A stretch of DNA of 64,000 bases from Antedon mediterranea (Eukaryota; Echinodermata; Crinoidea; Comatulida; Antedonidae), in NCBI RefSeq assembly GCF_964355755.1, contig NC_092671.1, positions 20,364,001-20,428,000 on the forward strand. The letters run 5' to 3'. Positions 23,001 through 35,000 of this stretch are shown here, one piece after another. Position 1 is the stretch's first letter; every line of letters starts with the position of its first letter. The notes below the pieces were generated by a model, which worked only from the letters and a program-made list of their open reading frames with translations, did not search any database and was not told the origin of the DNA. The translations under genes and the position numbers were made by a program.

Positions 23001-26000
23001 CAAATAGGGGTGTTTTTCGATCGTGGTATACACTGTCTAATGGATGTCCGTCTTGAAAAATACCCGCAGACAATAATACGAGGATGCTTCGCATTTTCCT
23101 ATCTCCTCCTACGGTAATTGTTTTTAATGGCTGAAAACCGGTTGAACAGCTCGAGTACAGCATCATAATGTTGAAGACAGGCCGATTTTTTTTTTAAAAT
23201 ACTATTTTGATAGATTTAATATACGTTTATACAAATGTATTGATTTGCGATGAATGGAACATTCCAATCTCTGTTCCACAGGTGTATATTCCCTCAGGCG
23301 TCGTAAAGGCAAGTACTGTATATACTCATAACAGAAATTCGATCCATTTTTTTTTTTCAATCTGTGCTGCAGAGGTTGGATATAATTTTTTTAACTGATA
23401 ATGAGCTAGCGTTTTCAGTCGCCGTATATTATGTACAAATCTTTATTATTGCATTTAAACCACCCACATCATCACCCTTCCCTCACTGGCATGAGTAGCG
23501 TTGTAAAGCCAGTAGAGGATAGGCCTACGGTGCATCAAATCCCCTAAACGCAGAACAACTTTGGTGGGTAGGGTAGGAACCAACTTAAGTATGAATTGGC
23601 TCTAAGAAACAATTGAAAACCATTAGGCCTACTAATAAAGTTGAGTTAGATAATTTAATTTTTATTGACGATTAAATCGATTTTATGATTTTCCCCGAAT
23701 AGAGGTGGTTTTCACAAATTGTTTTACATTATATAAACATACACGTCGTAGTGATGTATCGTTACATGTACTATACTATTTCAATCGACTAGGACGGTGA
23801 TAGTTTCAACAAAGTATTACATAGCAATGTTTTACTGTGTTTAGTGATATATTATTTGTAAAACATGAAAACAATTAATATTTCGTTACTAAATGGATAA
23901 AGAATATATTTAATATATTTAAAAATTGTTCCTCTTTGCACCCATCCTCTTCCCCATCCCTCACCCCTAATGTTACACAAATTAAGTTTGTTTAAATTTG
24001 ACTTAAACAATTGGTCTCATTTTGTGACAAGTTTCTCTTTCGGAAGTAATTCTGAGGGTGCTAATTTTAGTTTGAGTACATAAATCAGTGTCTATTTTCG
24101 TTCCTGTAAACGACATGTATTATTGTACGTACATTTGAAATCGCCAGTTTTTTAACGCTGAAATTATTATGTATTCGAGAACCATCTGTGGGCACGACCT
24201 AGATGGTACGCGAGCGAAGCGAGCGTACCATCTAGTTATAGTAATTATGAGATAAACATTTTATTTTACACATAAAAACATAGGAAATTAAATATAAAAG
24301 TGTCTTTTTCTCAAAATGTTGTTTTCACATACTTCTGTAAAGTACACAGTTTTATAATAGGCTTTCGATCCCCAGTCTGTTGTTAATTTGTCTTTTTTAT
24401 GTTGTCCACCAGTCATCGTTTTGATTTTTGTCGGAAAAATAGGTCAAGTATAATATGTATGAAACGCCATATGTGCCAAAAGATTGCTCTTTTACTATAA
24501 TATTATTAATATTATCTATAATAATATAATAATATTTGAAAGTTTGTTTTTAGAAAAATCTCGAACACAGAGACCCTCAATATGCCCTCACTGTTTTGTT
24601 TGGGTCAGAGATGTTTTTTTTGGGTCAAAGACCCTCTATAATGTAATTATTTAACATTTTTGTTCATTCTTTCAATGATACAAGTTTTTGTTGAAGTTTG
24701 TATTGAGTCTCAAAAACCCTATATTGGACTTAATCAAGGTTGGAAGGAGTGGTATAAATGGGTTCTCCTTCTTAAAGCCTTCGCATCTATGCTTTCTTGG
24801 CTGACGGTGATAACAGATATGAAACTCCTTAAGTAATTAAGAGGTCCTTTATACACATGGATAAAGACGGTTTCAACGTTATTTACAAACATTACGTTGG
24901 CCTACTGTGTCTAGGTATGGAATCCATATCTCCAACAAGACATAAGCGCACTTGAAAGAGGAAACGTCATGCGACAAAACTAATTCCAGCTATCCATTCT
25001 TATTCATATGAAGATTGTTTAAAGTTTCTTGGCCTAACAACCCTGTATGACAGACGAATTCGTGGTGACTTGATTGAAACATTCAACATTTTCAAAAGGT
25101 TTTGAGGGTTTAGCCTAGGAAGACTTCCTTCAAATGAGATGCAGAAATACACGAGGACATCAGCTTAGACTTTTCAAACCTAAATTTCACAAAGGACTGA
25201 TAGGAGATCCAACTTTTCACAATGAGTAATTATATATTTGAATAGTTTGCCAACCGAAGTTGTCATTTCTGAAACCACCAACACATTTAAAAACCGATTG
25301 TATTCGTTTTAGAAATGAGGTTAAAAGGGTAAACAAGTTTACCTATCTAAACTAATCAGAACCAAATATTCTAAACACTGAGTGGATGATCGATTCAAAA
25401 TAGAATCATTGGTGGTATATCAAGAAACGCTGTAATTTATTGATAGGTCAGACTGATCTCGAATCACACATAATACACAATATTCTTTCGACCTGACATA
25501 TGATAAGGAAGATCTTACATTTAAAGTAACAACTTATTAAAAGATAAAAAAAAAAGTAGAACTTAGAACTTCATGAGCCACTGAGAAAGCATCGCTCTAA
25601 ACCTTTGCGGATTTCTATAAGGCAATTGTTTCGATAAAGTATATCAAAACAAAAAAAACTCGACAGAAAATCTGCTGACCAACCATTGGAGTATGATCAT
25701 AGCTCAATTATAATATGTTTAACCAAATCTGACTTCAGATATCTTGATGGATGGCATTGAAATACCCACAGATGTTCCAGAAGAAAACCAAAAAACATGT
25801 TGGTCATGCACTAAAGGATTCAGTAAACATAGCTGTCAAACATCTGGTGACTATGCAAGTATTTATAAGTTACTTAGAGATTTCGTCATTTTATTGTATT
25901 TGATCATAACATTGGAACAAGCAGTGAAACGATTGAAACGTATAGTCCCAATGTACTAATCTGTACTTACATGTGTTCGGAGCCACATTCATCGGTTTGG

Positions 26001-29000
26001 AGGAGAACAAATATGACAAACATTCTTCTATGTCAATCACAAAGAAGCTTATGCAATTATACATGAAAGTTGATGTATGATATACACTTTGTAACTCCAA
26101 TAGCAACCGTACTAAAGTATGGACGATATCTGGTATACTGAACAATAAAGTGGTTGAAAACCTATTAAGAACAATCTAACCAGCTTCCATTCCATTACAG
26201 GTTGCAGCACGTCATTATTTGCTGGTTATGGAAAGAAATCCTACTGGAAATTGTTTGTAACGCATCCACTCCTTGTAAATGGAATTGATTAACATTAAGA
26301 ATTTGTACGTACAGTGTACAGTAAAGTTTAATTGCCAAATATATGGTACTCTTGAGCAACTGTATAATAACAGACTACTCTTTGGAGGGTCTTGAAATGC
26401 TACCTCCATCTAGACTCAGTGACCATATACCATGAACACTAGTGATATATTTCCCTTAAATATTAAGTATTTCACTTTACAAAATAAATATTTAAGGACT
26501 GACAGTATTTCCCTTAAATTGTTTTCACTTAGGCAAACATTTAAAAAGCTCACCTATGGTGAATACAGACATCTTAGAACCTAACATACGGGTCAACTAT
26601 CAGGTATGTGGCCTAAATTAATCGGGTCGTTTGGAAGCCCCTAACGCAGTTGTCAGTTTGGAACTTGTTACATGTGTATGTAAATTAAAGAGCCAGATGA
26701 AGTTGTTACCGAAAGCATGCATGTGTGGTTGTGATTCAATCGTTTGCTGTACCCAGATGGCCAGTAGGAATTATATCAGTGCTGGAAGAAATACCCACCT
26801 CAGAGCGTTTACCTCCTTCCATCCCAGAAAACTCCGATATTGACATGGGCCTATTACTCCAAACCCACAAATCCTCTGTGACCGTTTTTAAATGAAATTT
26901 ATGAAATTCTAGTATGCCTCCAATTTCGGTTATTTTGATACTCTAGGACTCATCCTCTCCATCCCTTGAACACCTTCCAGGAGTGATTCAAAAAGTTTAA
27001 AATCTTCCTAGTACAATTCTGGTCTTTTTGACACCACACTATAAACATCAGCCCCGGGCTATCATGAAAATTATATTTATTTCAATTATTAATACTGATA
27101 ATTAACAGGTCTGTGCTTTATTTGACCTTATGACCTTGAAAATGACCTTTAAACTTGTAAGTTGAAAAATTGATGAACTTGACCATATACCGCAATATGT
27201 CAATAATGATCCAATAATGGTTGAATTTCTTTTAATTGGCTTATATGTTGTTGAAAACAGCTTAAACCCCCATTTTACCATATTTGACCTTATAACCTTG
27301 AAAATGACCTTTGACCTGAAATTTGAGAGCGGCATCCACCCCTATCTTTTTTGTCATCCCATAAGAGATATATTCCACATGGTTGCCTGCTATTAACAGA
27401 AAATGCCCCCCATGATGAAAAAGCTCACATTGGCCGCCCTACTAATATACGTTAGTTACAAAAAGTAGGTCAATTACAGACCCTTCATTCTGGTTTTTAT
27501 TTGCTGGTCTTGTAACTTCTTGTACTTGGTAAAACCAAGTGGATCAGTAATGTCAAACATTGATTTTACGTCATTTAAGTTTTGGTTTAAAACATTAACA
27601 TTGAAATCATACATGATAGGATTTAAACTTTTGTTGAAATTTGGGATTATTATTATAAATTACGGGAAATGCTTTGCCAAAGAAAAGACTATGGAAAACA
27701 TTGTGGCTGTTGGAAGTTTGTAAATATATAATTACAATAATGTAGCCTAGGACTGTAAGTAGAAGGTGGTAATTTGGATGGTTGTAGTAAGATATTTATG
27801 ATTATGACCATTATGGCATTTACAGGTTATAAATCAAGTTCGGTTGGCACAGAACATGATGACCAGGCAGCCCCTTGTCAATTGGTTGCTGGTCCGCCAT
27901 CGTTTGCTGCTCTATTAGCTGTATGGGCGCTACAGGGGATAATCTGAGGTTTTTCCACACCAACCAAGAAAAGTAAATACCCAAATGTCAAAACCTTGTG
28001 TCCTGGCATGGAAAACGTCTTACAGAACGTGGCATTCAATGACCATGAACTTGCTAAACTATGCATGGGTCTTAGCGCTCTAAGAAACGAAAATAAATAT
28101 CAACGACGATGCTCAACGACTTCTTGAAATATGCACAATGTTGGGTATGTGTATTAACACCTTCAAGAGCAAGCTACGTCATAAAGTATCATGGAGAAAT
28201 CCAAGACTCGGGGCATTGGCACCAGCATGATCTAGTGATAGTACTGACCTGGTAGTAATTAAAGAATACTCGCACATATCGTAGTGCTGACGGGGACACA
28301 GATCATTCATTGGTGTGTAGCAAAGTCAAAACACTCCCAAGAAATTTCATAATTCAAAGAATGAATCAGCCAAACATGAAAAATGAGAAGTACATCAATG
28401 ATTTTGAAGAGGTTTTCAATCGAAAATATGAACAATTAGATCAATGAAGACACTAAACAAATATTGTACCATCTGAAAATATCAATGTATGATGCAGCAC
28501 TAGAAATCTTTGGGAAGAAGGAAACATGATGAAGAATGATTTCAAACCTTTGTTGGACGCAAATTGTAACAGGCATGCAACTAGTTAGAACCTTCGAATC
28601 ATAACAAAGGCAAAGTGCAAACTGCTGCTGATAAAGGAGATTCAAGGAATATGAATGTATGATTCGAAAAGCACTTTGACCAAGAATAATAAAGATGTCA
28701 CCATTGAAAGCTGTTGACGGATGTATCCTGTCAAATAAAACCAGTCAACTGGCAAGATAGGAAGAACACTACATGCTTTAGATGAAATTCCTTGTGTTGC
28801 ATCTTAACACCAAGCCTGAAAAAGAAGAACTTAGGAGGGCTTTGGACTCCTTATCAAACAGCCGAGCACCAGGCACAGATGGCATACTGTTGAAAGTTGC
28901 TAAGAATTCCCTACTACTACCAGTATTTAATCTACTAATTCAGTGCTTGAGTACAGGAGACATTCCACAGGATACGAGAGATGCTCTTATCTATAAGAAC

Positions 29001-32000
29001 AAAGGGGCCCAACAGACTGCAACAACTACAGAGGAATATCACCCTTGAATATAACTGGAAAAGCAATAACAAAGGTCATAGCACAACAATTGCAACATGT
29101 TTCTCAAAATCCCAGTGCGATTTCCGTGCAAAAAGATCCACCATTGATATTGATAAGTGTAGAGAACAAAGAAAACCGCTATATGTTGCATTTGTAGACC
29201 TCACAAAAGCCTTTGATATGTTGAATAGGGAAGGCCTCCGGATGATTCTTGACAAAATTGGATGTCCTCCTAAACTAATAGTAGGCTTCCAGAAGACTAT
29301 GCATGGCTGTATAAAAAATGAACAAAACATTTCTGACGGATTCAATACCAGAAATGGATGCAGGCAGGGAGATGTCCTTGCTTCTATGATCTGTGATCTT
29401 GCTATATGCATTCAATGGAATAGATTTTATTTTTTTCAATTTAGCTAGCTATCTACCAAAAATAAATTGCAATAGTTTCATTCAAATTTGTACAAATGTT
29501 ATAAACAAAAGTTAAAAGTTAAGAAAACTAACTCATCCTTTAGATAATTTCAGAGATGTAAGAGGGCAAGTGATGATATGACAATATGCAAGGTTGATTG
29601 AGCTGCATTTCTCAATAGCAGAACATACAAATGAGCCATAGAGGTATTTGTTAAAATGAAATCAAAGAATTTAGTTTTATAAGGAATAAGACGTACTGTT
29701 ACTATTTTATTTATTTTTTGGTTATCCGCACTTGGTGGATAACCCCTTGTTATTGTCAGGATCTTTTTTTTTGGTTATCCGCAAAGGTATTGCGGATAAC
29801 CCTTGTGATTGCCACAATCTTTTTTTACACAAATTTTGTTCACGCATATCTCTAATTCTGCCCAACATATGATTGTATAACTTTATCATAAGATTGACCT
29901 GTATCTGTAGGTGTGCAAGAAACTTTGTTATACGACTTTCTGTGGAAAAAAAATGGCATGTTTCACAAAAAGTTACTTCTAAATACGAAAAATCATCTAG
30001 TTTTACCAGTTTTTAAACATTTTCGACTTAAAATCATGTCATACAAGCGGACAATTCGCGCGTTTTTGATGAAAAAGTTTAAAAATTCGTAAAAATTATG
30101 CTTTTTTTCAGTCATAGTTTCTAAACTACATGGTGAAGTTTATTGTTATTACATATTCTGGAAGTAGATGAGTTGTAGATATCGAATCATTCATCAATAT
30201 GACTAACCGGACATTGTGATGTTACTGTATGGCCACTCGATAATATAAAATAGAGGACTTTTGTCTCTTTCGTCACAGCTCATCACATTTAATTGAGCGC
30301 ATTTCCACTTATCCGTATTCCATTTTGTCCCATATTTTGATATTGTCTACCGTAGGCCAATCAATCATCTTTCGCATGATTTATATTTTATTTATTTATT
30401 CAGGTATATAAAAAACCTTACAAAAAGCAGAACAAGTCTGAAATTATTGTAGTACATATAAAAAAAAATGAAACATTACAGAAAAAACTACAGAAAAATT
30501 TACAATATGCATAAAAAATAAATATACTGTACATTAATCATTAAAATTTATCCAAAAGAACAATATTGCAATGTCATAAAAAAATAGATCATTTTTCATT
30601 CATTTTATCAGTGAAAAGTATCATTAATTAGGTTCACTGGCATTTAAAATATATTTACCAAGGTTTTAATTTATTTTTAGCAATATATACAATAGTAACA
30701 TGCAAAATGTCCATCAAGAAAAAAAAAAAAAAGGTCGCTCAATAAAAAATAAAAAATTTAACCCGTAAACATCAAAAAGTTAATTAAATAAACAACAACA
30801 AAAAACAGTGCATTTTATTGAGAGTTAAGCAGATCAACAATATAAGGTAATGCAGACCGTTTATATCTGTCGGTTTTACATTTAGGCACTTTTCCACCAT
30901 TGGATCTAAGGTTTAATTTTCGCTTGCGGCAAGGAGGGAGCATATCCCCGTGCAAAGCCGATTTTATGAGACCCTGACCAAAGGAAAGGACCAGACTTTC
31001 CCTCCTTGCTGCAAGCGAAAGGAGTTGCGTCTCCTCTAAAGCTAAATCGTACGATATATAATTTTTTTCCAGGATATTTCTTAGAGCTCTTTTTTGAACA
31101 GCTTCAATTTTATATGCTAATTTATTTACCATATTTAAAATGTCTAATGACGTCATCATGATCAAAAGCGTGAAACACTTGGGTCAATTATTTTCATCAT
31201 TACAGTAAATTTCAATGTGCTGTAGCTTCTCAAAATAAAAAGTGATATTCATGATTAAAACATTTTCTGAAAGCTGTTGAATTGTAGATACAAATTTATG
31301 TAAAAATGTTGTGCATCTGATGTTGTGACGTCATCATATGGCCAGTTCAATTATAAAAGTCGTATTTTCATATTTTGCGTCATAGTTCATGACATTTAAA
31401 AGAGCGCGCATCCATATTCTAAATATCCAAATTTCTTCAACACGTTAATATGTTGTTGCTCAGATAATTCCCTTCCCAAATTGCTATCTACGTGTTTCAT
31501 TATGATTTAACCTTTCTGCTTCTGTTTCGAACCTCATCTGGTATTTGGTTGTCCTGGCAATGGTATTGCCCTAACATTGCGCGACCCTGTTATAATTTAT
31601 GGTCTATTTGTCTATTTATTTATTCTTTTTGCGGTATCTTAATTAATGTAACTAGTTTTCAGTGGGTCTCCTATCACAAGCCCCTTGGGGATTCTTGGAG
31701 GTCCCTTTCATCGTTTAAAATATGTTTTACTCCTCGCTTGTTATTGTTTGTTTATGAGATGAATAAAAGAGACGTATGATGACGTCATCATGTTAAATAT
31801 TGGAATAAAAGGCAGGTTCCGTTATTTCCACCTATTCTGCACTGTATGTAGTATGTATACAGTATTGTGTATACTGTATACACTTAGACACAACATAAAG
31901 GGCACACTAATATTTTATTTTCTTCAGGTCACAATGGCATAATCTTTTTTTCTGTGCGCATATTTCTAACGTATGACGTGCACAATAACCTAACTCGTCC

Positions 32001-35000
32001 TTGGTGAAGAGTTCAAATCTAGTTTTTTGGGGTTTTCGCTTTTGTGGTACATACAACATATACATATACCGCCTGTTACAGCCGCTAATGTAGAAAACGC
32101 CTCCTAATTTCAAAATAACTATTAATGTAGAACAATATACTGTTGATTTAGTAAACTTCCAGCCAATGTAGAAATACACAGCTTATGTAGTAAAATGTAG
32201 AAAATGTTATCAGTCTTCCTCCTCTCATAGGTGACCAACTTTCCAAAAGCGACCATTTCTCTTAAAAGACTGCTTCTCATAATCGACCAGCACCTCTCGT
32301 AAGTGGTCGATTATGTGAAGTGGTTCCTTATAAGAGGAGTAGGTCACTTACAATAGGAGGTGGTCGTTTAAAAGAGGTGGTGGTAATCATTAAGAGATGG
32401 TTACGAGAGGTGGTCTATTATAAGAGTTTGACCCTTACAAGAGGTGGTCGTTTAAAAGAGGTGGTGGTAATTATTAAGAGATAGTTACTAGAGGTGGTCT
32501 ATTATAAGAGTTTGACCCTTACAAGAGGTGGTCGTTTAAAAGAGGTGGTGGTAATTATTAAGAGATGGTTACAAGAGGTGGTCTATTATAAGAGTTTGAC
32601 CCTTACAAGAGGTGGTCGTTTAAAACAGGTGGTGGTAATTATTAAGAGATGGTTACGAGAGGTGGTCTATTATAAGAGGTGGTCGATTTGGTGGCAATAG
32701 TAACTGCGTTTAACTGTGAGGCAATTTCCCTTACTACATTAGCTGTTGGCCGTTCTTCACTAGCTGGTGTTGATTTTTATTGAAATTTATTACATAAGCT
32801 GGAGGTTTTACTACATTAGCAGTGGATTGTTCTACATTAGCGGTTGTTTCAACATTAGCTGGTGCTTTCTACATTAACAGTTGTAACATGCACTTTTATC
32901 TTGTATTGCTATTATCAAATTCCAAATTTTAATATGGAATCTAAACTTATTGGTACTATGTTTGTAGGATTCAAAACCCAGATGGTCAACTGGCCAATTT
33001 CAAGTAAAAAGCAGAACATGAGGGGTCTCCCTGTTGGAATTAACATTCAGCAGAATGGTGCATGGTATGAACTGAACATAAAAAGAAAAATAATAAATAA
33101 AGATAGTTAAAATTTTATGGCATACTAAAATGAAACACAAAATATTCTTACCAGTGGGAAGTCTCTGAGCTCAAGATGGTCATATATGCAATTGTCATGG
33201 CTTTCAATGTCCATTGCATTGACCTTGATACGAACTTCTTCACCATTTGGTGCGGCCACTGTCCATCGACAACGGAGGTTGTGGTCATAATTATTAGGGT
33301 AGTTTGGTGAGGTGATAGTTTGCGGTGTACTGGTTGCATTGTAGACACCTCCACATGTGGCTACAGTAAAAAATGAAAATTAGGTTGCCATATATTTTGT
33401 AGTGTTCAACTACACTACTATTACTGTAAATTGATTTAATTAATCTATTACTAGAGGGAACTCCCAAAGTATAATTTTTGAATACATACATATTAAAAAC
33501 ACTATATTTGCATTTGGATTATCACACCCAGAAACAACATACTACAGTCAACTTCGCCTAAGTCGACTTCGCGTAAGTCGAAAATTCGCAAAGTCCCAAT
33601 TCATACCTATAGTTTACCATGTACAAGGTTATTTGTAAATCGAATTCGTGTAAGTCGAAATTCGACGGTATTTCTTGGTCCAAATGTCGAAATTCTTAGC
33701 ATATTCTAACGTATAAGTCAAATTTTTAAAATCCTATTACTGTAGTACAGTAAACATAGCACGATCCATCCGAAGCCTGAGAAACCGATTGTTGTCATGG
33801 ATACTGAAGTCCCTGGATAACGCGTGTTGTAACACCACCCTAGACGGGCAACAGTGTAACTGATCGCGTACATCGGTTGCTTTGATTTTATGAGCTGTCA
33901 CTCTCTCGGTTTACATTAACCTAGCTGATAAATGATCTTTGAGGTTGCCGGTAATACAGATTGCGTCCAAAGAAACAGATGTACAGTTTTGAAGTTGATA
34001 AAGTTTACAAATGTACAGTACAAATAAATGATTGCTTGATAGAATTACTGTATTTATAATTAATGTTTAACTCTAATAAAAAACAATCTTTCAAAATCGA
34101 AATGTTTACTGTTTTTTTTCCTAGTTTAGATAATGAGATGTATGTTTAATTAATTATCTTCTGCAAGGTCTGACCAAATAAATTACAGGATTATCACATA
34201 CCCATGACTCATGTCGAAAAGAAAATTAAAAACCCGATCATATGAAGAAAAATAGGCGATTCTTAAATTTGTTGATGAAAATCCAACTTGGAAGAAAAAT
34301 CGCCACATCTTTGCTACTCGCAGGTTGGCTGCAACGGAAGCTGAAGATGAGTTCAAGTGGACGTTGTTAGACGCAATTGTCACAATAAAAAGTGCTTGGC
34401 GAAAGGTCACCCCACAAACCATTTCCAATGTATACCAAAAAGTGGGTTTTATAAAGCCCCTTTTAGCTGGCGCTGACGACAATGCCGATGAAGAACAGGT
34501 GGTGGTAAGTTTTTATCACATTGGTCTAATATCGCATTTTTATTTCCGTTTTCTGTATTCAAGTAAAAGTTAAGACAAAGGTTTTAACACATTTTCTTTA
34601 TTGTATTGTAGATAGATGTCGTTGAAGAAGAAAGAGACTTCGGGAACATTTGGGAACGACTTGCTGCAACATTTGAGCTTTCCTCACTGGCTGATTACAT
34701 ATCTGAAGACGATAAAGATGCAGGTGTTGCTGAACAGCTAGAGGACAGCGAGATCGTCGACCTAGTGTTAGATGAGGAATCAGACCCAGAAGAAGAAGAA
34801 GACGAAGAGACGGTGGACGCACAGCCCATGCAAGATAATTCAGGTCTAACTTTACAGGAGATGTTTTCTATTGTGGACACAATCAGACGGTACAATCGGT
34901 TGGTTGAGAATCTGCCTGATGAAATTGCCATTATGGCCGACCGATATGAAGCCTTTTTAATGAAGGAATCGCATAAAAAGTTAATGCAGAAATCAATTAC

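Larger units (their letters stand above)
22530..27443. mobile_element. Long-TIR element with nested Helitron and LINE relic
   Basis: The left end AGTAGAGAGGCCAAATACAC and the reverse complement of the right end AGTAGGGCGGCCAATGTGAG begin matching arms of ~170 bp. Both contain GTTAATAGCAGGCAACCATG, TAGGGGTGGATGCC and repeated TGACCTTGAAAATGACCTTT-like words. A Helitron (22803-24235) and a LINE end (~24850-25360) lie inside. No transposase was recognised; the remaining interior (25400-27050) has only short open stretches. The superfamily is not assigned. Confidence 0.7.

Noticed and set aside
25744-25959. Cys-containing open frame as a gene
   Set aside because: It sits inside a TIR element interior with stops around it; no recognised motif beyond two CxxC-like pairs.
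32494-32700. Periodic 28-residue open frame
   Set aside because: A by-product of an 84-bp tandem repeat; no start context or flanking exon.
33148-33354. Open frame over the domain 10 exon
   Set aside because: It is a shifted frame of a real CUB exon; the correct frame gives TCGGV...DHLELRD with matching splice phases.
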